5,530 bases of DNA from JBELMB01 sp042088665. GTDB lineage: Bacteria > Pseudomonadota > Alphaproteobacteria > Rhodobacterales > Rhodobacteraceae. Positions within the stretch are counted from its first letter, which is position 1; the number at the start of each line of letters is the position of its first letter. The position numbers and the translations under genes are program-made. This document shows positions 1-5,432 of this stretch, one piece after another. The notes beneath the pieces were generated by a model. The model was given only the letters and a program-made list of their open reading frames with translations. It had not been told where the DNA came from and did not search any database. The stretch is taken from assembly GCA_042088665.1 (NCBI GenBank), contig JBELMB010000275.1:1-5530 (forward strand). The letters are read 5' to 3'.

Positions 1-799
1 GAGGCTGCTGCGTATCGTCCGGCGCCGTGGTCGAGGGACGCGCTGCGTCATTCTCGTCCGTGGTGGCGAGAGGCCGCGGCACATCATCTGCTTCTGGCAG
101 AAGGGCGGCCACTTGTGGCGCATCATCCTGTTCGACAGCCGCTGGCTGCGGTGTGTCGGTCGGCTCCGGCACCAAGGCCGCCACCTGCGGCACCGGTGCG
201 ACGATCACATCCTCTTCGGAGAAAACCTCCTTGTCACCCAGCAACATGCGCAGGCTCAGGACGGTGGGCTGCGTGCCCCCCGGCAAGTCCAGAAACGCCA
301 CGAATTTCCCGTCGGACCCGATCTCCACGGATGCCGCGGCATCGCCGTCGACCAAAACCTCAAGTTGTGCGCCCGGCGCACCGGCCCCGGCCACAAGGGC
401 GCTGCCGTCGCTCTCTGCGCGCACCGTGTCAAAGCGCGGCGCCGCTGGTCCGGTGGGCTCAGGCGCGGGATCCGTCGTCTCCGCCGTGGTGGTCTCAGCC
501 CCGGTTGGCGGCACTGATGCGTCGTCCGACGCGGTGGTTGTCTCCTGGCCAGACGCAGGCGATTGCGGCGCAGCAGCGCTGTCGTCGCCCGAGGATCCGG
601 AGGCCTCACCACCCGCGGTTCCGGCGGCTTCACCGCCCGGCGTTTCGGTCGCGACAAGCGCGCTGTCAAGCGGGGCGCCTGTGGTCGGGGACCCATCGCC
701 ACCTCCGGAGAGGTCGATCATCCCGGTCATCATGGCCATTCCCACAACGCCGGCTGACCCAGCGCCACCGATGGCGGTATAGAGTAGCACTTTGCTCAT
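1..799 (-). CDS. Membrane-anchored Ig-like/probable LysM envelope protein, N-terminal part (runs off the left edge)
   Basis: The frame is open from an ATG at 799 to the window edge, giving 266 residues without a stop. Residues 4-30 are hydrophobic and glycine/alanine-rich, as in an N-terminal membrane anchor. Residues 31-120 are a low-complexity Ala/Thr/Pro/Glu/Asp linker. Residues 121-201 (from APRFDTVRAESDG to SEEDVIVAP) read as one small beta-rich Ig-like module. Residues 204-251 are two imperfect 24-residue repeats, each starting PQVAAL. In Rhodobacterales, proteins with this anchor-linker-Ig layout usually end in a C-terminal LysM peptidoglycan-binding domain and often sit beside a LOG-family gene. 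The LysM part would lie outside the window, so that name is inference. An in-frame ATG at 808 is an alternative start, and neither start has a strong Shine-Dalgarno. It is divergent from the LOG gene. The biased composition makes the opposite strand open too, but that frame has no recognisable protein. Confidence 0.82.
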   Translation of the reverse strand, partial: MSKVLLYTAIGGAGSAGVVGMAMMTGMIDLSGGGDGSPTTGAPLDSALVATETPGGEAAGTAGGEASGSSGDDSAAAPQSPASGQETTTASDDASVPPTGAETTTAETTDPAPEPTGPAAPRFDTVRAESDGSALVAGAGAPGAQLEVLVDGDAAASVEIGSDGKFVAFLDLPGGTQPTVLSLRMLLGDKEVFSEEDVIVAPVPQVAALVPEPTDTPQPAAVEQDDAPQVAALLPEADDVPRPLATTDENDAARPSTTAPDDTQQP

Positions 800-857
800 G
801 GCAGTCATCCAAACAGAGCGCCAAGACCTTTTGCCCCCCGAACAGGCCCTTGCGCGG

Positions 858-886
858 TTGAGCGTGTATATCTCACAGGCTATCAA
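858..886 (+). promoter_or_regulatory. Candidate promoter for the LOG-family gene, overlapping the divergent one
   Basis: TTGAGC (858-863), a 17-bp spacer and TATCAA (881-886) form a weaker sigma70-like promoter pointing right. Transcription would start near 893, about 30 bases before the ATG at 924. The element shares 22 bp (865-886) with the minus-strand promoter, so polymerase could not occupy both at once. Prediction from sequence only. Confidence 0.35.
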
Positions 887-893
887 GGGTCAA
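865..893 (-). promoter_or_regulatory. Candidate sigma70-type promoter for the LysM-like gene
   Basis: Read on the minus strand, TTGACC (893-888) is followed by a 17-bp spacer and then TATACA (870-865). Both hexamers are close to the sigma70 consensus TTGACA/TATAAT. Transcription would start near 858, about 60 bases before the chosen ATG at 799. This is the best promoter match in the window. It overlaps a plus-strand candidate, so the two may compete. Prediction from sequence only. Confidence 0.5.
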
Positions 894-923
894 AAGCGGT
901 TTTCTGACGGTGGGCTACGGGAT

Positions 924-1496
924 ATGAGCAAATTATCGATCTGTGTCTATTGCGGCTCACGATCTGGTGACCAAGAGGCGTTTTCCGAAGCAGCCAAGGC
1001 CCTTGGGCGGGCCATTGCAGCGGCAAACTGGCGTCTGGTCTACGGCGCGGGCGATGTGGGACTCATGGGCACCGTCGCCCGAAGCACGCAGGACGCGGGT
1101 GGCGATGTCTTTGGCGTGATCCCCGTGCACCTGCTGGAACGCGAAGTCGGCAAGGTCGACCTGACGCAATTCGTGGTCACGGAGACGATGCACGAACGCA
1201 AGAAAGTCATGCTGATGAATGCCGATGCCGTGGTGATGCTGCCCGGTGGTCCCGGCTCTCTCGACGAGTTCTTCGAGGCGCTGACATGGCGACAGCTGGG
1301 ACTACATGACAAACCCATCGTGCTGCTGAACACCTCCGGGTACTGGACCCCGCTGCGCGGGCTTCTGCACCACATTGTCAGCCACGGGTTTGCCGACACC
1401 TCGCTTTTGGACATGATCCACACCTGCGACACGGCGGATGAGACCCTCGCCTATTTGCGCGCCCTTCTGTCCCCCCAAAGCGCCGAAGCCGAGTAA
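924..1496 (+). CDS. LOG/TIGR00730 family Rossmann-fold protein (putative nucleoside 5'-monophosphate phosphoribohydrolase)
   Basis: This 190-residue protein belongs to the LOG (lysine decarboxylase-like, TIGR00730) family. Characterised members cleave cytokinin riboside 5'-monophosphates, or purine nucleotides such as AMP, into free base and ribose 5-phosphate in the cytosol. Family marks in order: ICVYCGSR (6-13), the phosphate-binding loop YGAGDVGLMG (40-49), MHERK (89-93) and the catalytic PGGPGSLDE (107-115), with E115 as the expected catalytic glutamate. The usual PGGxGT has Ser for Thr here, a conservative change. The length is typical. The frame stays open upstream to a TTG at 792, but that stretch crosses the promoter region, and homologues start close to the ICVYCGS strand, so ATG 924 is preferred despite a weak Shine-Dalgarno. 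The 3' end overlaps rarD tail-to-tail by 46 bp. The physiological substrate cannot be read from sequence. Confidence 0.93.
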   Translation: MSKLSICVYCGSRSGDQEAFSEAAKALGRAIAAANWRLVYGAGDVGLMGTVARSTQDAGGDVFGVIPVHLLEREVGKVDLTQFVVTETMHERKKVMLMNADAVVMLPGGPGSLDEFFEALTWRQLGLHDKPIVLLNTSGYWTPLRGLLHHIVSHGFADTSLLDMIHTCDTADETLAYLRALLSPQSAEAE

Positions 1497-2332
1497 AGCG
1501 CAAGCGCCGCCCAGATCAACCCAAAGGCGATCTGGTGCCAAAGGGTAAAGGGCTCCGCAAAGACGATGACTGCGCAGAGAAACTGCAGCGTCGGATTGAT
1601 GTATTGCAGCAAGCCAAGCGTCGCCATGGGCACCCGTTGCGCCGCGGCAGAAAACAGGATCAGCGGCAAGGCCGTCAGCACACCGGAGAAGACCAGCAAG
1701 AGGCTGGTCACCGCATCCGTGCCAAAAACCCCCTGCCCCATAGCATGATGCCAGATCAGGTAGGCGATCGCCGGGGGTGCCAGCATCAGAACTTCGGCGG
1801 TGACAGAGACCATGGGCCCCACCGTCAACCGCTTCTTGATCAGGCTATAGAGCCCGAAGGTCACCGCCAGCGTCAAAGAGATCCACGGCGCCGCCCCAAG
1901 GCCAATGGTCAGTTGCACGACGGCCAGCGTGGCCAGCCCCACGGCGATCCATTGCAGCGCGCGCAGCCGCTCGCGCAGGATCACCACCCCCAAAAGAACC
2001 GCCACCAGTGGAAAGATGTAGTAGCCCAGCGAGGTCTCGACCACACGATCGATCTGAACCGATACGATGAAGAGGAACCAGTTCACGGTGATCATCAACG
2101 CGGCGATCACCACCACGAAACGAGCGCGCCGTTCCGCCAGCGCATCGCGCACCCGTCCCAAACGCCCCTGCACCCCGAGGATGGCGGCAAAGACCACCAG
2201 GGACCAGAGCGTTCGATGGGCCAAAAGCTCAAGGGAGGGGATGTCCACGAGGACCTTGTAGTACAGCGGTGACAGCCCCCAGATGGTGCAGGCACCGATC
2301 ATGGCAAACAGACCTTGGGTTTGGGGAGACAT
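1451..2332 (-). CDS. rarD: EamA/DMT-superfamily transporter RarD
   Basis: A 293-residue inner-membrane protein of the RarD branch of the drug/metabolite transporter superfamily, which typically has ten transmembrane helices in two EamA halves. RarD marks include IWGLSPLYYK (17-26), ELLAHRTLWS (35-44), TVNWFLFIVSV (81-91), ETSLGYYIFPL (98-108), the ERL turn at 120-122, FGLYSLIKKRL in the second half, and LGLLQYINPTLQFL followed by FAEPFT near the C-terminus. The substrate is unknown; the name comes from a chloramphenicol-sensitivity phenotype. The start is set by ATG 2332, which has AGGA at 2342-2339 six bases upstream. The frame remains open to 2788, but that extension reads as Arg/Gly/Pro-rich non-protein sequence and would run into the upstream gene. 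The stop lies inside the convergent LOG gene. A gap of 383 bp separates it from the phosphoesterase, so it may have its own promoter, although I found no convincing one. Confidence 0.93.
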   Translation of the reverse strand: MSPQTQGLFAMIGACTIWGLSPLYYKVLVDIPSLELLAHRTLWSLVVFAAILGVQGRLGRVRDALAERRARFVVVIAALMITVNWFLFIVSVQIDRVVETSLGYYIFPLVAVLLGVVILRERLRALQWIAVGLATLAVVQLTIGLGAAPWISLTLAVTFGLYSLIKKRLTVGPMVSVTAEVLMLAPPAIAYLIWHHAMGQGVFGTDAVTSLLLVFSGVLTALPLILFSAAAQRVPMATLGLLQYINPTLQFLCAVIVFAEPFTLWHQIAFGLIWAALALYSASALWGDRRARK

Positions 2333-2715
2333 GGCTGATCCTGAGCGTGGCCGACCATCTCTACGACCACATGTGCGCGGTGACCATAGCGGATCATGGG
2401 ATCTGGCCATCTGCCCCGAGGGCCGCGCGTTGGAGATGCCCTGCCCGGGCTGGCACAGGACACGGCCCGAGGTCGCGCGTTTGAGCGGGTCTTTCGCGGG
2501 GGCTTCTTGATCTTGCGTCGGGTGAGACACCGAGACCCGCCTCGCCCAAGGGCCCATGTCAGGCACGCCATGACCGGTCAGCCTCGACGCATCGCCTTGT
2601 GAAAAGACCCGACAACGATTTCCTGTGCCAGGGACCGCGCCCAAACCCGTTTCGCACCCTGCCCCGCAGAACCACGAAACCCGCGCGGCAGACGTGCCCT
2701 TGGTGCTGCGTGCCC
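2333..2715. other. 383-bp intergenic gap with inverted repeats, no gene recognised
   Basis: This gap is long compared with others here (19 to 124 bp). Several frames stay open because of high GC, but their translations are Arg/Pro/Gly-rich and resemble no protein I know. I found no tRNA-like T-loop. It contains the stem-loop at 2649-2680 and an 8-bp inverted repeat, GCGGGTCT (2485-2492) with AGACCCGC (2533-2540). The only clear control element is the rarD ribosome binding site at 2339-2342. It could hold the rarD promoter, the 3' untranslated region of the phosphoesterase mRNA, a decayed gene or a small RNA. The sequence does not decide. Confidence 0.5.
2649..2680 (-). other. Two-tier stem-loop just downstream of the phosphoesterase gene
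   Basis: On the plus strand GTTTCG (2649-2654) pairs with CGAAAC (2675-2680). Inside this, CTGC (2659-2662) pairs with GCAG (2666-2669) around a CCC loop, with small internal bulges of four and five bases. In the minus-strand transcript it would begin 35 bases after the phosphoesterase stop codon. No U-tract follows, so it is not a standard intrinsic terminator. It may act as a 3' end-stabilising hairpin, or be chance in GC-rich DNA. Confidence 0.3.
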
Positions 2716-3597
2716 CTAGCGCGGCGCGCCGATGTCCACCAGCGTGATCTCTGGCACCACTCCGAAACGGACCGGCAGCAGCGAACACCCCAACCCGCCC
2801 GAGACAACAAGATCCCGCGTGCCCTCGCGCACATGGCCATAGGCATAGCGGTTGCCATAATGCGACGGCACGACGGGCGAATAGCCGAACAGCCGCACCT
2901 GCCCGCCATGGGTGTGCCCCGAGAGCGTCAGCGCAACGCCTGCGGGCACTTTCGGGAAAATGTCAGGCTCATGGGCCAAAAGTACCACCGGCGCATCGTC
3001 GGTGACCTGTCCCAGCGTCCCCGGCAGATCGTCCAGACCGACCTGCCCGCGTGGACCGCGCAACAGCGCAAGCTGATCCTCCAGCCCGGCCAACCAGATG
3101 TCGCGCAAGCGCATGGCGCGGTTGGAGAGAACCGGAATGCCCTGCGCCTCCAGCGCCGTGGCGTAAAGGTTGGGCAGACCGCCGCGGCGCTGCGCCTCCG
3201 GGTCGTCCCACCAGTCATGGTTGCCGAGGATGGCAAAGGCCCCCTGCGGGGCGCGCAGCCGCGCCAACACGCGCGCCGCGTCCGGAAACGGGACCGGCGC
3301 GCTGACAAAGCGGTGACCCGCGGCAAAATCCCCCAGCAAAACGACAAGATCTGCGCCCAGAGCATTGGTGCGCCGCACCACACGCTCCAGCCGCTTCAGG
3401 CCTGCGTGGGGCTCACCGAGGTGAAAATCCGACAAGACGGCGATCCGCAGGGGCGGCGCTGTCCAATCGTCCCGCACAATGCGCCACCGCTGCACCCGCA
3501 ACCGCAGCGCCGGCTCGATGAAAAAGCCGTAGAGCGCGGACAAAAGGCCTGCCAGGGTCACCCCCAGCAGGCCTTTCAGAAACCCGCGTCGGGTCAT
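2716..3597 (-). CDS. Tat-targeted calcineurin-like metallophosphoesterase (YaeI/YkuE-like)
   Basis: This 293-residue protein carries the ordered motifs of a binuclear-metal calcineurin-like phosphoesterase: DFHLG (57-61), GDF (89-91), GNHDWWDD (125-132), AHEPD (208-212) and GHTHGGQ (227-233). These supply the Asp, His and Asn metal ligands, and all are intact. The N-terminus has a twin-arginine signal, TRRGFLK (2-8), followed by a hydrophobic stretch to about residue 27, so the folded enzyme is probably exported or anchored on the periplasmic face. E. coli YaeI and Bacillus YkuE have the same arrangement; that family includes phosphodiesterases and lipid-linked substrates such as UDP-diacylglucosamine. 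The substrate here is unknown. AGGA at 3610-3607 lies nine bases before the ATG. Only 19 bp separate it from the sodB stop, implying co-transcription with sodB. Confidence 0.92.
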   Translation of the reverse strand: MTRRGFLKGLLGVTLAGLLSALYGFFIEPALRLRVQRWRIVRDDWTAPPLRIAVLSDFHLGEPHAGLKRLERVVRRTNALGADLVVLLGDFAAGHRFVSAPVPFPDAARVLARLRAPQGAFAILGNHDWWDDPEAQRRGGLPNLYATALEAQGIPVLSNRAMRLRDIWLAGLEDQLALLRGPRGQVGLDDLPGTLGQVTDDAPVVLLAHEPDIFPKVPAGVALTLSGHTHGGQVRLFGYSPVVPSHYGNRYAYGHVREGTRDLVVSGGLGCSLLPVRFGVVPEITLVDIGAPR

Positions 3598-3616
3598 GTC
3601 ACGCGATCCTGTCAGA

Positions 3617-4216
3617 TCACATGCGGGACGCGACGTTTTCCCAGTTCACGAGATTGTCGAGGAAGTTGGCCAGATAGGCCGGGCGCTTGTTGCGGAAATC
3701 GATGTAGTAGGAATGCTCCCACACGTCACAGCCCAGCAGCGCGGTCTGGCCAAAGCACAGCGGGTTCACGCCGTTCTCGGTCTTGGTGATCTTGAGGCCG
3801 CCGTCGGCGTCCTTGACCAGCCAGCACCAGCCGGATCCGAACTGGCCCGCACCCGCCGCCGAGAACTGCGACTTGAAATCGTCCACGGAGCCGAAGCTGT
3901 CCTTGATGGCGGCTTCCAGCTCGGAGGGCATGGCCGCGCCGCCCGGGCCCATCATTTCCCAGAACTGCATGTGGTTCCAGTGCTGCGAGGCATTGTTGAA
4001 GATGCCGTTCTGCGCCACTGCGTCGGCGGCATAGGTGCCTGTGACGATCTCTTCGAGGGTCTTGCCCTCCCATTCGGTCCCGGCGATCAGCTTGTTGCCG
4101 TTGTCGACATAAGCCTTGTGGTGGATGTCGTGGTGGTATTCCAGTGTCTCCTGGCTCATGCCCTGGCTGGCCAGTGCGTCATGGGCGTAAGGAAGATCGG
4201 GAAGTTCGAAAGCCAT
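3617..4216 (-). CDS. sodB: Superoxide dismutase, Fe-type (possibly cambialistic Fe/Mn)
   Basis: This 199-residue cytosolic enzyme converts superoxide to O2 and H2O2. By comparison with E. coli SodB, the metal ligands are H28 (in EYHHDIHH), H82 (in QHWNHMQFW), D164 and H168 (in DVWEHSYY). The active-site glutamine sits in the N-terminal domain at Q78 (NNASQHWNH), the FeSOD arrangement. The position that carries Gln in MnSOD is near TENGVNP (146-152) and has Gly instead. Close alphaproteobacterial SodB proteins can use Fe or Mn, so metal use is not certain. The length is normal and there is no signal peptide. The start at ATG 4216 is fixed by a strong GGAGGGG at 4229-4223. The metallophosphoesterase follows 19 bp later on the same strand. 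The gene upstream is 120 bp away. Confidence 0.97.
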   Translation of the reverse strand: MAFELPDLPYAHDALASQGMSQETLEYHHDIHHKAYVDNGNKLIAGTEWEGKTLEEIVTGTYAADAVAQNGIFNNASQHWNHMQFWEMMGPGGAAMPSELEAAIKDSFGSVDDFKSQFSAAGAGQFGSGWCWLVKDADGGLKITKTENGVNPLCFGQTALLGCDVWEHSYYIDFRNKRPAYLANFLDNLVNWENVASRM

Positions 4217-4222
4217 GGGTCA

Positions 4223-4229
4223 CCCCTCC
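4223..4229 (-). promoter_or_regulatory. Strong ribosome binding site of sodB
   Basis: On the minus strand GGAGGGG ends six bases before the sodB ATG (eight bases counted from the GGAGG core). It is the best Shine-Dalgarno in the window and fits a highly translated enzyme. Confidence 0.8.
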
Positions 4230-4254
4230 GTGATAGTGGCAATAGTCCGCTCTT

Positions 4255-4283
4255 TACCTGTCGTCCCCTTGCGCGGAGGTCAA
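4255..4283 (-). promoter_or_regulatory. Weak candidate promoter for sodB
   Basis: TTGACC (4283-4278) is a good -35, but the hexamer 17 bp downstream, CAGGTA (4260-4255), is a poor -10. It sits 38 to 67 bases before the sodB start, a sensible place. I saw no clear Fur, Irr or OxyR operator. sodB could instead be read through from the upstream hypothetical gene. Confidence 0.25.
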
Positions 4284-4336
4284 GGCCAGCGTCGCGAGAA
4301 TTCCTCGGACCCGCGCAGAAGGCACCTGTGCGGCGG

Positions 4337-4762
4337 TCACTCGCCCAGTGGTTTGACCTCACATGTCCCGCGCGCGGTGTAGTTGTTTTCATAGCCGCGG
4401 GGCTGCGCCAGCACGCTGATCTCGTTGGACGGCTTCAGGATCGTCGCGCGGTAGCCCATCTCGATCGGGCTGACGCGCAGGACCACATCCACCGCCCAGG
4501 CAAAGGTGATGCGCGCGGCATTCTCTGTCACCAGCCGCGCATCGACGGGCTGGCCGTCGTTAAAGCCCAGCACCACCGCGTCGGAGGCAACGATGCGCCC
4601 GCTGTCAGTGTCATGGGCGATGAAGATCAGCGGCTGGATCCAGTCATTGGGCTTGGCGCCCTTGATGGCACATTGGTAGCTGATGGTTTCGGCCGCCAAC
4701 GGTTCGCAGGCCCCGGCAAGGCCGATCACCACCGCCGCGGAAAACAATCGCAAACTACTCAC
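4337..4762 (-). CDS. Small exported hypothetical protein or lipoprotein
   Basis: I do not recognise a named family for this 141-residue protein. The first 24 residues form a signal peptide: Arg5, a hydrophobic core (6-18), then LAGAC (15-19) and PLAAE (21-25). It could be cut by signal peptidase I after A24, or lipidated at C19, since the preceding residues satisfy a relaxed but not a classical lipobox (Ala at -3 instead of Leu). The mature part is beta-rich, with Cys at 31 near its start and Cys at 134 near its end, a likely disulfide closing the domain in the periplasm. The start is GTG at 4762, chosen because GAGG (4773-4770) lies seven bases upstream. A nearby ATG in another frame stops at once. 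It lies between soxG and sodB on the same strand, with a promoter-like sequence of its own. Nothing ties it functionally to either neighbour. Confidence 0.8.
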   Translation of the reverse strand: MSSLRLFSAAVVIGLAGACEPLAAETISYQCAIKGAKPNDWIQPLIFIAHDTDSGRIVASDAVVLGFNDGQPVDARLVTENAARITFAWAVDVVLRVSPIEMGYRATILKPSNEISVLAQPRGYENNYTARGTCEVKPLGE

Positions 4763-4769
4763 GCTCGTG

Positions 4770-4773
4770 CCTC
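4770..4773 (-). promoter_or_regulatory. Ribosome binding site that fixes the GTG start of the hypothetical gene
   Basis: GAGG on the minus strand lies seven bases before the GTG at 4762. No in-frame ATG offers a better N-terminus, and the GTG places the hydrophobic signal sequence directly at the start. Confidence 0.65.
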
Positions 4774-4804
4774 ATCGTGTTTCGACCCGGGCGGCCACCG
4801 GAGT

Positions 4805-4833
4805 GTTATTGCGCCAGCCTGCCCGGAACTCAA
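4805..4833 (-). promoter_or_regulatory. Candidate promoter for the hypothetical gene
   Basis: TTGAGT (4833-4828), a 17-bp spacer and AATAAC (4810-4805) each match the sigma70 hexamers at four of six positions. Transcription would begin near 4798, about 36 bases before the GTG. The -35 lies inside the downstream-proximal copy of a 14-bp tandem duplication, so the same hexamer occurs again 14 bp further upstream. Prediction from sequence only. Confidence 0.4.
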
Positions 4834-4850
4834 CCGCCGGAACTCAACCG
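4823..4850. repeat. Perfect 14-bp tandem duplication
   Basis: CCGGAACTCAACCG occurs twice back to back, at 4823-4836 and 4837-4850, with no mismatch. It begins nine bases beyond the soxG stop codon and reaches into the promoter-like region of the next gene. A recent slippage duplication is the simplest origin; a pair of regulator sites is possible. Confidence 0.95.
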
Positions 4851-4859
4851 ATTGCGCGA

Positions 4860-5432
4860 TCAGCGGGCAAAATGGCCCACCGCGGCGTTGTCATCCGCTG
4901 CAGCACAGAGCAGATCGAACATGTATTGCGCCACGGAGCGAAAGCAAAAGATCTGCGCGGTCGTCTCCTCTGGCAGCCAGACACCGGCGGGGACCTGCGC
5001 AAAGCGCGTGCGCCGCAAGCTGCCCACCGCGAAGCATTCGGGCGCCATGTCCACAGGGGCAAGCTTGGCCAGCACGTCGCGCAGCCCCTTGCCCTGCACC
5101 GTGAAATGGCTGCGGGCGTCAGAAACATCGGCCACCAGCGCATGACTGTCTGCAAGGGTTGCCGCCAGATCCGCCGCCATCTGCGCGGCCCCCTCGCGCG
5201 GCACCAGCAGCATCAGCTCATCCGGGGACATCCACAGAATGCCCCGCGCGCCGCTGGTCCGGGCCTCGCGCACCCCGGGGAAATCGACCCCCGTCACGTC
5301 GCAGGCGGCGGACTGGATCTGTGGCGCAGAGAGATCCCCGCGCAGCGTGATCATGCCCTGCGGGCCGGTCTCTGTGACCCGGACGAGACCGTCGAACCGG
5401 GCCCCTCCAAGGGCGAGCACGGGCTTAGACAT
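4860..5432 (-). CDS. soxG: Sarcosine oxidase gamma subunit
   Basis: This 190-residue protein is the small gamma subunit of heterotetrameric sarcosine oxidase (SoxBDAG). The complex oxidatively demethylates sarcosine to glycine, passing the one-carbon unit to tetrahydrofolate and releasing H2O2, as the last step of glycine-betaine or choline catabolism. Recognisable traits are ILWMSPDELMLLVP (65-78), the VADVSDARSHFTVQGKGLRDVLAKL core, the RRTRFAQVPAGVWLPEE strand pair and the C-terminal FRSVAQYMFDLL helix. The fold is related to the folate-binding aminomethyltransferase domain. ATG 5432 is preferred to the in-frame ATG at 5456 because GGGGAG (5445-5440) sits seven bases before it and MSKP is a natural N-terminus. 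The start overlaps the soxA stop by 8 bp, indicating translational coupling. The gene is intact and probably last in its operon. Confidence 0.93.
   Translation of the reverse strand: MSKPVLALGGARFDGLVRVTETGPQGMITLRGDLSAPQIQSAACDVTGVDFPGVREARTSGARGILWMSPDELMLLVPREGAAQMAADLAATLADSHALVADVSDARSHFTVQGKGLRDVLAKLAPVDMAPECFAVGSLRRTRFAQVPAGVWLPEETTAQIFCFRSVAQYMFDLLCAAADDNAAVGHFAR

Noticed and set aside
27..782. Plus-strand Ser/Ala/Pro-rich open frame opposite the LysM-like gene
   Set aside because: It is the complement of a low-complexity coding region. The minus frame has an anchor, an Ig-like module and a good promoter; the plus frame has nothing recognisable.
792..923. TTG-initiated 44-codon extension of the LOG gene
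   Set aside because: It covers the divergent promoter region and would overlap the start of the LysM-like gene; family members begin close to the first beta strand at MSKLSICVYCGS.
2600..2640. T-run (TCTTTTC on the minus strand) as a phosphoesterase terminator
   Set aside because: The preceding hairpin, CCTG-GCA-CAGG, is short and about 14 bases away from the T-run, so it does not form an intrinsic terminator.
2333..2788. In-frame N-terminal extension of rarD by 152 codons
   Set aside because: The extension overlaps the phosphoesterase 3' end, reads as Arg/Gly/Pro-rich sequence unlike any transporter, and ATG 2332 has a good ribosome binding site and the normal RarD N-terminus.
2599..3789. 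Plus-strand open frame of about 396 codons opposite the phosphoesterase gene
   Set aside because: It is a shadow of the conserved minus-strand enzyme, Arg/Gln/His-rich, with no motif or ribosome binding site.
4295..4315. Possible terminator hairpin around CGAG-GAATT-CTCG between the hypothetical gene and sodB
   Set aside because: The stem is only four base pairs and no T-run follows in the transcription direction.
3596..5104. Plus-strand open frame of about 500 codons opposite soxG, the hypothetical gene and sodB
   Set aside because: It lies antisense to three well-supported genes, crosses their intergenic gaps, and its translation is His/Arg/Pro-rich with no recognisable domain. GC-rich codon use leaves the antisense frame open.
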